Origin: UBA11710 sp049287025
GTDB lineage: Bacteria > Patescibacteriota > Patescibacteriia > Magasanikbacterales > UBA922
Length of the DNA: 64,000 nucleotides
Direction of reading: 5' to 3'
Assembly (NCBI GenBank): GCA_049287025.1
Contig: JBAQFA010000022.1
Span: 1 to 64,000 of the forward strand
Shown: one piece after another, positions 8,711 through 17,951 of the stretch
Layout of the letters: each line of letters opens with the position of its first letter
How positions within the stretch are numbered: position 1 is the first letter of the stretch
The notes under the pieces: generated by a model
What the model was told of the DNA's origin: nothing
Seen by the model: the letters and a program-made list of their open reading frames with translations, nothing else
Databases searched by the model: none
Position numbers and translations under genes: made by a program

Positions 8711-9874
8711 TTAGGCTGGTTCTTGTTTCTCTTTCCAATAACGCCTATGATCTTGATTATCGTATAACCAATACCATAATTCTTCAAGATATAATGTAAA
8801 TCGATGAGCACCAGGATTTGTCTTTCCTTCTGTATCACAGTCAATCATTACTCGTTTTCTAGCTTCAAGTGGTTCAGCGAACAATTCAAATACTGGCTCA
8901 TTTGGAAAATATCCGGTATTAGCTAATTTAGGTCTAAGACCTAATTCCTTGGTTAATAAATCATAAAATTCAAGACGTGATCTTTGTTCTCCGTTCTCTC
9001 TAACCTGTTCTTTATTAAAAATCGCACGTATTTTACTACCAATTTCATCTTTTCTATCAAAAAGATCAACCAATGCTTCACGTACTGTAAATGCTTCCGT
9101 ACCAAAAAGTCCACTAACTGACTCAGCATGTTTTGCTGGATGTGAACGGAATCCTCCCCTTCGTTCCTTGAAACCAGGCCCTTTACTCACACCTATTATC
9201 CAATCAAGAGGTACAAAAATGCCATTTTTTGTATCATTTGTCACTGGTCTTAAACCAGATTTATTTGGTTCTTCTGGTACCCACACAGAAATTACAGCGT
9301 CACCTTCTTGGTGAACTTCACGTTTTACAATTCTACCAGAAGTATTATCTTTACTTGGAATTGTTGCATCAATTACAATTCCTTTTTCGCCTTGAAAATT
9401 TGTCACAACCTGAAAACCCTGATCAATCAATACATCTATAACTTCATCTTCTGTTTTAGGTGCCCTACGTCCACCATGTGCTTGTTCAATCATCTCCAAA
9501 GCCTCACTCCCTGCAACGTGTGAAAATCCTCGTTCGTTAAAATCTGGATGCGTCAAAAGAATTGTCTCCAATCGCTCTTTGGCTGCGTCTGGTGTCAACC
9601 AAATTAATTCATCATCACTACCTTGTTGATCACCGGGACTATTCCAACTTTTTTGTCTAGCAACTGCTGGTATGCGATCTCTATGAACTGATTTGTCATT
9701 TGGATCTAAAAGTTCAATATTGGGAAATCTGTTTTCAATTTTAGGAAAATGTCCTTCTACCTCTACATCGACTTTTGAAACATCGCTTGGTGTGGCAACA
9801 TGTTCCACTGGTTTATCTGCCTCTTTTTTTGGTTCACCTGGCTCCACTTTTGGTCTTCTTCTAAATAAATCCAT
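8711..9874 (-). CDS. Uncharacterised 387-residue protein inside the purine block
   Basis: I do not recognise this family. The first 60 residues are charged, proline-rich and probably disordered (FRRRPKVEPGEPKKE). The rest looks folded and soluble, with aromatic-rich patches (LYLEELWYWLYDNQDHRRYW at the C-terminus) and no signal peptide or membrane segment. It sits co-directionally between an asparaginase-like gene and purC with a 38-base gap to purC. Codon use matches the AT-rich neighbours apart from a slightly higher GC. A role in purine metabolism is only a guess from position. Confidence 0.7.
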   Translation of the reverse strand: MDLFRRRPKVEPGEPKKEADKPVEHVATPSDVSKVDVEVEGHFPKIENRFPNIELLDPNDKSVHRDRIPAVARQKSWNSPGDQQGSDDELIWLTPDAAKERLETILLTHPDFNERGFSHVAGSEALEMIEQAHGGRRAPKTEDEVIDVLIDQGFQVVTNFQGEKGIVIDATIPSKDNTSGRIVKREVHQEGDAVISVWVPEEPNKSGLRPVTNDTKNGIFVPLDWIIGVSKGPGFKERRGGFRSHPAKHAESVSGLFGTEAFTVREALVDLFDRKDEIGSKIRAIFNKEQVRENGEQRSRLEFYDLLTKELGLRPKLANTGYFPNEPVFELFAEPLEARKRVMIDCDTEGKTNPGAHRFTLYLEELWYWLYDNQDHRRYWKEKQEPA

Positions 9875-9912
9875 ATTTTCAAAAATAAAAATTAATAAAT
9901 TATTCCTTTAAT

Positions 9913-10875
9913 TTAGTTTAAATATTTTTTTAAATTATTATTTAAGCGTTGATTTATATCACCACTTGGAAATTCAAATTTCAATCCAGTAATCATTTCA
10001 TAGAGTTGAATATAACGGCGAGAAAGTTCAATCACTAATTCTTCTGGTGCGTTTGGTAAGTTTGTATCTTTATAAGGATCACAATTGTGAACAAACCAAA
10101 TGCGTAGAAATTCTTTATCAATATTTTCTGGTTCTTCATCATTATTAAATCTGTCTTCATAACTATTGGCTAGCCAGTAACGACTAGAATCTGGAGTGTG
10201 AATTTCATCAATCAATAAAATATTTCCGTCAGCATCTTTGCCAAATTCATATTTAGTATCAACCAAAATTAAACCATTTTTTAAAGCTGTAACTTGACCA
10301 AATTTAAAAAGTTCTAGAGCTTTACTACTCACATAATCCCAATCAGTCTGACTCATCAATCCTTCTGATACAATTTCTTTTGGGGTAATAGAACGATCAT
10401 GGTCATCAGCTTTGGTCGTGGGGGTAACAATCGGTTCAGAGAATTTTTGATTTTTTTTCATTCCTTCCGGTAAAGTATTACCACAAAATTCACGCACGCC
10501 CTTGCTGTAGTTCACCCAAGCTGAGGTGTCAGTTGTGCCAGTAATGTAGCCACGCACGACAAATTCTACTGGAAAAACCGTACATTTTTTACCAACAGTA
10601 ACATTAGGATCAGGGATTTCTAAGACGTGATTAGGAACAATATGTTTGGTTTGTTCAAACCACCAAGCACTGGTTTGGTTTAGTACTTGGCCTTTGAAAG
10701 GAATGGAAGCTAGAATGCGGTCAAAAGCACTTTGTCTATCAGTCGTAATTAGTAACATTTTATCGCCCAAATCGTAACTATCACGCACTTTGCCGATTTT
10801 TTTATTTGGTATTAATAGATTTGTTTCTGTGAGACAGTTGGACAAGTTATTTTGAATTATTTTTTTATATTCCAT
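9913..10875 (-). CDS. purC: SAICAR synthetase, long form
   Basis: Joins aspartate to CAIR using ATP. Family motifs: GKVRDSYDLGDKMLLITTDRQSAFDR near residues 28-52, EFVVRGYITGT near residue 103 and LVDTKYEFG near residue 204, followed by LIDEIHTPDSSRYW. At 320 residues it is longer than the approximately 240-residue enzymes common in bacteria and resembles the approximately 300-residue yeast-like form. A family B inverted repeat fills the upstream gap to purQ. Confidence 0.96.
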   Translation of the reverse strand: MEYKKIIQNNLSNCLTETNLLIPNKKIGKVRDSYDLGDKMLLITTDRQSAFDRILASIPFKGQVLNQTSAWWFEQTKHIVPNHVLEIPDPNVTVGKKCTVFPVEFVVRGYITGTTDTSAWVNYSKGVREFCGNTLPEGMKKNQKFSEPIVTPTTKADDHDRSITPKEIVSEGLMSQTDWDYVSSKALELFKFGQVTALKNGLILVDTKYEFGKDADGNILLIDEIHTPDSSRYWLANSYEDRFNNDEEPENIDKEFLRIWFVHNCDPYKDTNLPNAPEELVIELSRRYIQLYEMITGLKFEFPSGDINQRLNNNLKKYLN

Positions 10876-10886
10876 ATTAATTTTAG

Positions 10887-10974
10887 AATAGAACTCAAAT
10901 TTCCAAAATTCCCTAAATAAACCAAAATAAATTTGCGAAAATTTGTGGTAATTCTGGTAATTTGTGTTCTATTA
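10887..10974. repeat. Inverted repeat between purC and purQ (family B)
   Basis: Ends AATAGAACTCAAAT and ATTTGTGTTCTATT; the interior reads in approximate 7-nt words (CCAAAAT, AAATTTG, CGAAAAT). Nearly identical in layout and words to the element at 48354-48442, about 37 kb away. Confidence 0.65.
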
Positions 10975-12231
10975 TATATTGTAAATAAAACATTCCTGAC
11001 TATATTGGTTAAATAGTATATGTGAATCCAAAATAAACTTAACTATTTCATCTATATTACCACTTTCAACTGTAATTTGCCAAATAGTACCTTTGTTAAT
11101 ATTTTTTATTTCATTTAGTCCAAAATGGTGTTGTAAAGTGTTGATTTTACTTTGTCCAACAAAATCATCTCTGTATCTAACAAGAAGTGAAATTGAATTT
11201 TCTTTATTAAAATCTGTGAAATCATTTACAATAATTTCTTTGTTAGTGTTTAAAATTTCTCCGGAATTTATAATTTTAGTTTTTAATTCATCAGTAAAAT
11301 TATCTGTGGTAATTTCCCAGTGGTTCATTTTTTTTATTCTCGCGTATATCCCCAAGTTTTTTAAAGTATTTTCCACTGTTACGGCTTCATTATCAGTAAT
11401 AATCAAATCAACTAGCATTTCATATCCAGTCGGTTTATATTCTTTTGGTTCGTATTTTGTTGGTTTAAAAGATAAGTAAGATAAATCTACTTTTCTGTTT
11501 TCAGAAATATAATCGCGCATGGAGGTAAAAATTGGTTGACCATTGTCTGTTCGTTCGGGGTGGGGCATCATAGCCATAATATTTCCATTAGTATTACAAA
11601 CTCCAGCTAAACTTTCTACTGAACCATTTGGGTTAGTGGGAAATTCATCATGTTGTTTGCCATTGTTGTCGCAATATCTAAAGACATCTAGATTGTTAGC
11701 TTTCATTTCATCTAATAATCCTTCCGGAATAATAAATCTACCTTCGCCGTGAGCGATAGGGATATGAATGAATTCACCCTCTTTTAAATTTTTTGTAAAA
11801 GCACAAGCTGCACTTGGAGCAGTCAATTGTACATTTACCCAAGTGTTATAAAACCCTGTACCCAAGACTTTGCCATTTTGGACGCGTTTATTAACTGCCA
11901 AGGCCATACCAACTTGGTTATCAACTAAGCCTGGGACCAAACCTGTTTCTACCAAAATTTGTGCGCCATTACAAATTCCCAAAACTGGTTTACCTTTTTC
12001 TGATTCAATTTTAATGTAAGGCATTAGAGGATCTAGGGCAGAAATAATTCCCGAACGAGATCGATCTTCATAAGAAAAACCGCCGACAATAAAATAGCCA
12101 TCAAATTCTTTTAATTTGTTATAATCTTCGTTCCACAAAAATTCTACTGGTTCCATACCAGCAAGTTTAATCGCGCGAATTGATTCTGATTCGCAGTTCG
12201 AGCCGGGGAATTGTATAATTGCAATACGCAT
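10972..12231 (-). CDS. purQ: FGAM synthase glutaminase PurQ fused to PurS-like domains
   Basis: Residues 1-250 are a class I glutamine amidotransferase of the PurQ type: IQFPGSNCE at the start, nucleophile Cys87 in LGICNGAQI and MMPHPERT near residue 220. PurQ alone is about 230-260 residues; this protein continues to 419. Residues 270-345 and 346-419 look like two related small alpha/beta modules, each with a hydrophobic strand, a helix and an LG or FGL turn, followed by HWEI or IWQI, suggestive of PurS. No separate purS is in the window, although the small PurL (13452-15788) would need one. The PurS identity is inference. Confidence 0.85.
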   Translation of the reverse strand: MRIAIIQFPGSNCESESIRAIKLAGMEPVEFLWNEDYNKLKEFDGYFIVGGFSYEDRSRSGIISALDPLMPYIKIESEKGKPVLGICNGAQILVETGLVPGLVDNQVGMALAVNKRVQNGKVLGTGFYNTWVNVQLTAPSAACAFTKNLKEGEFIHIPIAHGEGRFIIPEGLLDEMKANNLDVFRYCDNNGKQHDEFPTNPNGSVESLAGVCNTNGNIMAMMPHPERTDNGQPIFTSMRDYISENRKVDLSYLSFKPTKYEPKEYKPTGYEMLVDLIITDNEAVTVENTLKNLGIYARIKKMNHWEITTDNFTDELKTKIINSGEILNTNKEIIVNDFTDFNKENSISLLVRYRDDFVGQSKINTLQHHFGLNEIKNINKGTIWQITVESGNIDEIVKFILDSHILFNQYSQECFIYNI

Positions 12232-12234
12232 ACG

Positions 12235-12269
12235 AAGTTATAAGCTTTAAGCTGTAAGTTATAAGAATT
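12235..12269. repeat. Heptamer tandem repeat, five units
   Basis: AAGTTAT, AAGCTTT, AAGCTGT, AAGTTAT, AAGAATT in strict 7-nt register, filling the gap between purM and purQ. Confidence 0.7.
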
Positions 12270-12272
12270 TAT

Positions 12273-13304
12273 TTACCAAATTAAATTATTAATTGTTTTA
12301 ACTTCTTTATTGCCAGGAATAATTTTACCAATTTCATAACAATTAACATTTTTTTCTTTAATATGATTTATTACTTCACCCACGTGTTCTGGTTTTACAA
12401 CCATAGTCAGACCCACACTCATATTAAAAGTGCGGAGCATTTCGGCATCGTCCAGACCAGCGAGATTTTTTATAAATTTGAAAATTGGCAGGATTTGATA
12501 CTGGGACAAAACAATTTCCGCATCAAGATTATCTGGTAAAATCCGATTTAAATTTTCTTTTATACCTCCACCAGTGATATGGGCTAGCCCGGTAATAATA
12601 TTTCTGGGAAATAAATCTTTAATTGTTTGATAATAACAACGATGCGGTTCTAAAATTAATTCTAAAAAAGTTTTACCAATAATTATTTCATTGATAATAT
12701 ATGGGTTTTGTTCAATTAGTTTTCTAATTAGTGTATAACCGTTGGTATGTAGTCCGCTAGATTCTAAACCTAAAACAACATCGCCTGCTGTAATTTTTGT
12801 TCCATCAATAATATTTTCTTTTTCGGCAATTCCCACTATACTCGTTGTCAGGATGTAAGTCCCAACAGGAATTACTCCTGGTTGTTCAGAAGTTTCTCCA
12901 CCTGTGAGAACACAGTCTTGTTCCTCGCAAGCGCTAGCAAAAGCTCGGACCATTCTTTTTACTTTATCAGATTCCAATTTACCACAAATAATTGCATCTT
13001 GTACAGTTAGAGGTTTCGCACCCATAACAATACAATCATTTATAAGGTGGTTCACAGTGTCATAACAGACTGATTCAATTTTATCATGTTGAAAAGCTAA
13101 AAGTTGTTTTGAGCCTGGTTCCTCAGTTTTTAAAACTAAAACCGGATGTTTGTATTCAGGAAAATCAATATCATAGAGTGCCGAAAAAGCTCCAACTTTA
13201 TTCAAAACTCGTTTTTCATCTGTCTTTAAAATTGATTTCATTTCAGTTTTGGCTTTATTAGCCTGATCAATATCTACTCCGGAATCCTTGTAAGTAATTG
13301 ACAT
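12273..13304 (-). CDS. purM: Phosphoribosylformylglycinamidine cyclo-ligase
   Basis: AIR synthetase, step five of the pathway. 343 residues, normal length. The N-terminal ITYKDSGVDIDQANK and the ATP-binding region with VLKTEEPGSK, HDKIESVCYDTVNHLINDC and LTGGETSEQPGV are typical. ESSGLHTNGYTLIRK and AHITGGGIKENL mark the C-terminal half. Its partner genes purL and purQ lie on either side, so the FGAR to AIR steps are contiguous. Confidence 0.96.
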   Translation of the reverse strand: MSITYKDSGVDIDQANKAKTEMKSILKTDEKRVLNKVGAFSALYDIDFPEYKHPVLVLKTEEPGSKQLLAFQHDKIESVCYDTVNHLINDCIVMGAKPLTVQDAIICGKLESDKVKRMVRAFASACEEQDCVLTGGETSEQPGVIPVGTYILTTSIVGIAEKENIIDGTKITAGDVVLGLESSGLHTNGYTLIRKLIEQNPYIINEIIIGKTFLELILEPHRCYYQTIKDLFPRNIITGLAHITGGGIKENLNRILPDNLDAEIVLSQYQILPIFKFIKNLAGLDDAEMLRTFNMSVGLTMVVKPEHVGEVINHIKEKNVNCYEIGKIIPGNKEVKTINNLIW

Positions 13305-13314
13305 ATAGTTTACT

Positions 13315-13450
13315 ATTATTCCGATCCGCCGGCTGGCGGAGAGGAATCTTTTTTACCTAATACTTTTTTTAGAATAGAATTTAATGATTTAAAAATAATT
13401 TATTTTAAGAAAGATTCCTCGTCGTCGTTTGAACTCCTTCTCGGAATGAA
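13315..13450. repeat. MITE-like inverted repeat between purL and purM (family A)
   Basis: Arms ATTCCGATCC...GAGGAATCTTTT and AAGAAAGATTCCTCG...CTCGGAATGAA enclose about 70 bp of AT-rich sequence. The left arm carries the palindrome CCGCCGGCTGGCGG. Confidence 0.65.
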
Positions 13451-13451
13451 A

Positions 13452-15788
13452 TCAAAGCTTATTTCTTAAACCGTTTAGCCATTCATGCTTTGCTTTAATT
13501 AAATCTAAGTCAACCGCATTATTGATTTTAATTTTTTTATCCTCTGTTGTTTTACCAATATTAAATAATTCTACATTATATTTGGCAAAAATTGACTTTA
13601 GACTTTCAACTTTATGACTTTTTACTTCAATCACAAATCCACCAGTCTCTGAAAATAAAATTTTATCAGTACGCAATCCACTTTCAATTTGAATAGAAAT
13701 TCCGATTTCATTTTTAAAACTCATTTCCGCTAGAGTAATCGCAATACCACCATCAGAAATATCATGGGCAGATAGGATTAATTCATTATCTATTGCTTCG
13801 TGTAAGCCCCAAATTTGTGCTTGGACAGTGTTTAAATCTGGTTTTGGTACATTGGCACCTAATTCTTTAAACAGGTCATAATAAACACTACCACCGCATT
13901 CATCTTGGCGTTCGCCAATCATAAATAAAGTAGAATTAGTTTGTTTAAAACTCATGGTAATAGCTTTGTCCACATCATTGAGTTTGCCAGCACAAGCAAT
14001 AATCGCGCTCGGTGCAATTGGTTTGCCTTTTGATTCATTGTATAAGGAAACATTGCCAGAAACTACTGGAACGGGGGAGTCGTGATGATTAAACAAATGA
14101 ATACCTTTGCACGCTTCGGCCACACCTCGCACACCTTCAGCAAATTCCCACATTTGTTCAAGTTTTTCCGGATTACCAAAACACAGACAATCAGTAATAC
14201 ATTCTGGAGTGGCACCAACAGCTGATACATTCCGCATGGCTTCTACTGTAGCATTCACTGCCCCCCAATATGGTGAAATTTTTCCATAACGGGGATTTTG
14301 GTCAGCTTTGAGAGCCACGCCAGTCTTTCTAATTTCTTCTGGATATTTGGTATCTTTAAAAGGTTGCATTACACCTGCATCAGCTTCACCAGCTTCAATA
14401 ATAGTAATGCCTTGCACTTGTTTATCATATTGTTCATAAACTGGTACACGGCAAGCCACATTTTCGTGGCTCAAAATTTTTAAAAATGTTTCATTGTAGT
14501 TTGTTGGTTCTGCTAAATTTGGTTCAGTAAATTGTTTTTCAGGATTTTTATAAGGCCGATCATAAAGCAAACCACTAGTAACATCAGACGCTTTGGCATT
14601 AATTATTTCTTCGCCATTAGCTGTCACTACATACATTCCATCATTACGAATTTTACCCACCACACTGGCACGTGCACCAGCCGAGACTTTGGGCAAGGCA
14701 AAAGTAGTATTATAATGTTCAACTATAAGCGGTGTAATATCTGGGTGTGATACCCACATAAAGCGTTCTTGAGTTTCTGCACAGAGAATTATATAGGCTG
14801 GTAAACTATTCATACCTTTGTGAACTAGATCAATATTAACTTCTGCGCCATAACCACTAGCGTCGGCCAATTCTACACTCGCACAAGCAATACCACCCGC
14901 GCCCAAATCTTTAAAACCAACTTTATCTAATAGATTTTTGGCTTTTAAAATTTCAAATAATTTATACGTAGATTTTAATAAATGGCGTTTGAGAAAAGCA
15001 TTGGGTTCTTGCACTGCACCTTTATTCATTTCTTTATCTTCTTCTTTCATTTCCAAACTCGCAAAACTCGCGCCACCAAAACCCGAATTGTCTGTGGGCT
15101 TGCCAATTAAAATTAAATCATAACCATTGGCATCTTTTGGTGCCCGGGAATGAATAATTTCATCTTCTTTTAATACTCCAATCGTCACTACATTGACTAA
15201 ACAATTGTCATTATATGATTCATCATAATAAATATCTCCAGCGATCACGGGCACGCCAATTGGGTTGCCATAACCAGCAATACCTGAAACCACGCCTTCA
15301 TTAATCCACAAAGTTTTATTGTCTTTAATATTACCAAAACGTAGGGGATCGGCACTGGCAATCACCTTGGCACCCATACAACAGACATCACGGACATTGC
15401 CACCAATACCAGTGGCCGCGCCTTCGTAAGGTACAATTTGTGAAGGATGGTTGTGTGATTCGTGACTAATTACCAAACCATATTTATCACCATTATTATC
15501 ACGGGCAATTTCTATAATTCCTGCATCTTCACAAGGACCTAAAATTACATTTGGTCCACTCGTCACAAATTGTTTCAAATGATTGCGACTGGATTTATAT
15601 GAGCTGTGTTCTGAACCTTGAATAGACCAGAGGACACATTCGGCAATAGATGGTGGACGTTTAAGAATTTCATTTTGGATTTTTAAAATTTCTTCACAAG
15701 TCAAACTAATCTTGTTTTTGGCAAGAGTGTTTTTGATTTGCTCTTCGGTCATTGCGGAAAAGTCAATTGTGTTATTGGTAAATTCCAT
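13452..15788 (-). CDS. purL: FGAM synthase, small PurL subunit
   Basis: ATP-dependent amidation of FGAR. 778 residues correspond to the Bacillus/archaeal small PurL, which lacks the N-terminal PurS-like and C-terminal glutaminase domains of the 1300-residue enzyme and must work with PurQ and PurS. Landmarks: SHESHNHPSQIVPYEGAATG near residue 100, GDIYYDESYND, FKDLGAGGIACAS and the second half HDISDGGIAITLAEMSF near residue 680. It is followed downstream by purM and then the PurQ-PurS-like fusion, so the complex components are encoded together. Confidence 0.96.
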   Translation of the reverse strand: MEFTNNTIDFSAMTEEQIKNTLAKNKISLTCEEILKIQNEILKRPPSIAECVLWSIQGSEHSSYKSSRNHLKQFVTSGPNVILGPCEDAGIIEIARDNNGDKYGLVISHESHNHPSQIVPYEGAATGIGGNVRDVCCMGAKVIASADPLRFGNIKDNKTLWINEGVVSGIAGYGNPIGVPVIAGDIYYDESYNDNCLVNVVTIGVLKEDEIIHSRAPKDANGYDLILIGKPTDNSGFGGASFASLEMKEEDKEMNKGAVQEPNAFLKRHLLKSTYKLFEILKAKNLLDKVGFKDLGAGGIACASVELADASGYGAEVNIDLVHKGMNSLPAYIILCAETQERFMWVSHPDITPLIVEHYNTTFALPKVSAGARASVVGKIRNDGMYVVTANGEEIINAKASDVTSGLLYDRPYKNPEKQFTEPNLAEPTNYNETFLKILSHENVACRVPVYEQYDKQVQGITIIEAGEADAGVMQPFKDTKYPEEIRKTGVALKADQNPRYGKISPYWGAVNATVEAMRNVSAVGATPECITDCLCFGNPEKLEQMWEFAEGVRGVAEACKGIHLFNHHDSPVPVVSGNVSLYNESKGKPIAPSAIIACAGKLNDVDKAITMSFKQTNSTLFMIGERQDECGGSVYYDLFKELGANVPKPDLNTVQAQIWGLHEAIDNELILSAHDISDGGIAITLAEMSFKNEIGISIQIESGLRTDKILFSETGGFVIEVKSHKVESLKSIFAKYNVELFNIGKTTEDKKIKINNAVDLDLIKAKHEWLNGLRNKL

Positions 15789-15813
15789 GTTTTTTGGGAG
15801 TATATATTATATT

Positions 15814-16560
15814 TTATTGTCCAAAATCGTTTTGGTAATTAAATAATTCTTCTTGCTGAGTATCTTTTAATGCTTCCCTAATTTTTTGGGAAATATCATT
15901 ATCAAAGGCATAATATTCGAGCAATTTATCAATCACTGTACTTACAATATTTTCAGCATTGTTTCTTAGCGTTTCAAATTTTGCTTTGTTAATTTCATCT
16001 TCATTTTTATTTATATATATATCAAGAATAATCATGGCAATAAAATTTTTTAATTCAGGTAAGATCTTGTTTGAAATATCTGTCAAATTATTAAAATTTA
16101 TTGGGTCGTCTTCAAAGTCTGTGGCTGTTTCAAAATCAAAAAAGGACACTTTTAATGTTTTTGGTTCTATTGCAATGTTGCTAAGGTGGAAATCACCATG
16201 TTTTAAATTTAATCTATGCAATTTTACCAGTTGTTCGGCTACATCTTTAAAAATTTGTTTAAGTTGTTCTATCGAGTAATTAGCTATATTATCTGCCAAT
16301 ACATCACCGGAATCCAGTGCTATTAATTTTTTTTCTGATCCACCTTCAAATGGAATTTCAACATTTACGCCACCAGCCAAAGCCTTTTTTAATATTTCCT
16401 TCTCTTTTTCCAAAGAAATATGCCTTTTGTCACTTTCACCTTTAACAAAAATATCGCCACGTGATGTTTCAGCTACTTTGGCCCGCTGTTCTTCTATTCT
16501 TTCAAATTCCAAATGTTCACTAGTTACTCTCGGTTTTTGATAAGGTTGTTTTTCTGACAT
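15814..16560 (-). CDS. Protein-kinase-fold protein (Bud32/APH-like)
   Basis: 248 residues with an eroded kinase-like N-lobe and a clear catalytic loop HGDFHLSN (121-128) followed by the metal-binding DFE (142-144). These are features of aminoglycoside phosphotransferase, lipopolysaccharide kinase and Bud32-like families. No membrane segment. The rest is Lys/Glu/Asn-rich and helical. It lies between purL (26-base gap) and purA. The substrate cannot be told from sequence; a role as a regulator of the block would be a guess. Confidence 0.7.
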   Translation of the reverse strand: MSEKQPYQKPRVTSEHLEFERIEEQRAKVAETSRGDIFVKGESDKRHISLEKEKEILKKALAGGVNVEIPFEGGSEKKLIALDSGDVLADNIANYSIEQLKQIFKDVAEQLVKLHRLNLKHGDFHLSNIAIEPKTLKVSFFDFETATDFEDDPINFNNLTDISNKILPELKNFIAMIILDIYINKNEDEINKAKFETLRNNAENIVSTVIDKLLEYYAFDNDISQKIREALKDTQQEELFNYQNDFGQ

Positions 16561-16570
16561 ATCAGTTATT

Positions 16571-16652
16571 ATTCGTTTAATCCGTTTAATTCGTGTATCT
16601 GTTTAACTTTAATTAGATAGAAACACGGATTCAACTAATTTAACGGATTTTA
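16571..16652. repeat. Inverted repeat between purA and the kinase-like gene (family B)
   Basis: Words CGTTTAATCCGTTTAATTCGTGT and their inverse AACACGGATT and TTTAACGGATTTT form the arms around TTAACTTTAATTAG; runs into the purA stop codon. Confidence 0.55.
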
Positions 16653-17945
16653 TCTTAGTATTGTTTGTGATCTTTTAGGTCCAATGGAAACAATCGTCGC
16701 TTTAACCCCAACATGATTTTCAATAAACTCAATATATTTTTTTATATTGTCTGGCAGAGCATCATAGCCATTATTTACAAATTCTGTGATTTGTTCATCA
16801 TTCATATCATCCCAACCTGGTAGAGTTTCATAAATTGGTTTGGCAATTCGGAGTTTTGTCAGACTCGCTGGCATTTCTTCCACGCGTTCACCATTGATAT
16901 CATAAGCTACACAAACTTTTATTTCTGGGAAGCCAGCTAAAATATCTAATTTCATAACGGCTAAATCTGTCACCCCACTTACGCGTACAGCTTGGCGGAT
17001 TTGCACCAGATCAATCCAACCCACACGACGAGGCCTGCCAGTAGTAGTGCCATATTCATTACCCTTATCACGTAAGGCCTTGGCTTCGTCTTCTGGTAAT
17101 TCTGTTATAAAAGGACTGTTGCCCACACGACTAACATAGGCCTTGGTAATACCAACTACTTTAGTAATGCAATTAAATCCTACGCCTGTGCCGACGCTAG
17201 CATAACCAGCGACATTGTTAGTACTCGTACCATGAGGATACATACCATGATCAGGATCTAATGACATTCCTTGTGCACCTTCCAAAAGAATTTTTTGGTT
17301 ATTTTTAAAAGCTCTAAATAATTCTACTTCAGTATCAGTGATATATTTGGCGAGTTGTTTGCCATATTCAAGATACTCGTTGTAAATATTTTCCAAAGTA
17401 TTGTCAAAGGTATTGCCAAAAACTTTTTCAATAATATCTTTATTGAAATTATAAGACTTGACTAATTTTTCTTTAAATAATTCTGGTTCTAATAAATCAC
17501 CAACGCGAATGCCGTGGCGATAAACTTTATCCGCGCAAACCGGAGCAATCCCGCGTTTGGTACTACCAGCGGCTAGTTGCCCCTGGTGGCTACTTATAGC
17601 TTCATCCATGGCAATGTGATAAGGCATAATCACATGAGCGCGTTGACTTACTTTTAAATTTGGTTCAATACCGCGTTTTTGTAATCCGGCAATTTCTTCT
17701 AACAAAACTTTTGGGTCTACTACCACACCATTGCCAATGATAGAAACTGCTTTTGGATACAAAACACCCGAGGGTATCAGGTGTAATTTATATACTTCAT
17801 CTCCGACCACGAGAGTGTGTCCAGCATTATTTCCGCCTTGAAAGCGAACCACATAGTCAGATTGTTCTGCAAAAAAATCAGTTATTTTTCCTTTACCTTC
17901 ATCGCCCCACTGAGTGCCTACGATTACTGTAATTTGGTTATTCAT
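16650..17945 (-). CDS. purA: Adenylosuccinate synthetase
   Basis: GTP-dependent joining of aspartate to IMP, first step to AMP; PurB completes it. 431 residues, standard. N-terminal GTP-binding GTQWGDEGKGKITDF (10-24) with the catalytic Asp and the nearby NNAGHTLVVG. STKRGIAPVCADK, YPHGTSTNNVAG and the GTP-site GTTTGRPRRVGWIDL are present. Six bases separate it from folD upstream, so the two are probably translated from one message. Confidence 0.97.
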   Translation of the reverse strand: MNNQITVIVGTQWGDEGKGKITDFFAEQSDYVVRFQGGNNAGHTLVVGDEVYKLHLIPSGVLYPKAVSIIGNGVVVDPKVLLEEIAGLQKRGIEPNLKVSQRAHVIMPYHIAMDEAISSHQGQLAAGSTKRGIAPVCADKVYRHGIRVGDLLEPELFKEKLVKSYNFNKDIIEKVFGNTFDNTLENIYNEYLEYGKQLAKYITDTEVELFRAFKNNQKILLEGAQGMSLDPDHGMYPHGTSTNNVAGYASVGTGVGFNCITKVVGITKAYVSRVGNSPFITELPEDEAKALRDKGNEYGTTTGRPRRVGWIDLVQIRQAVRVSGVTDLAVMKLDILAGFPEIKVCVAYDINGERVEEMPASLTKLRIAKPIYETLPGWDDMNDEQITEFVNNGYDALPDNIKKYIEFIENHVGVKATIVSIGPKRSQTILR

Positions 17946-17951
17946 AAAATA

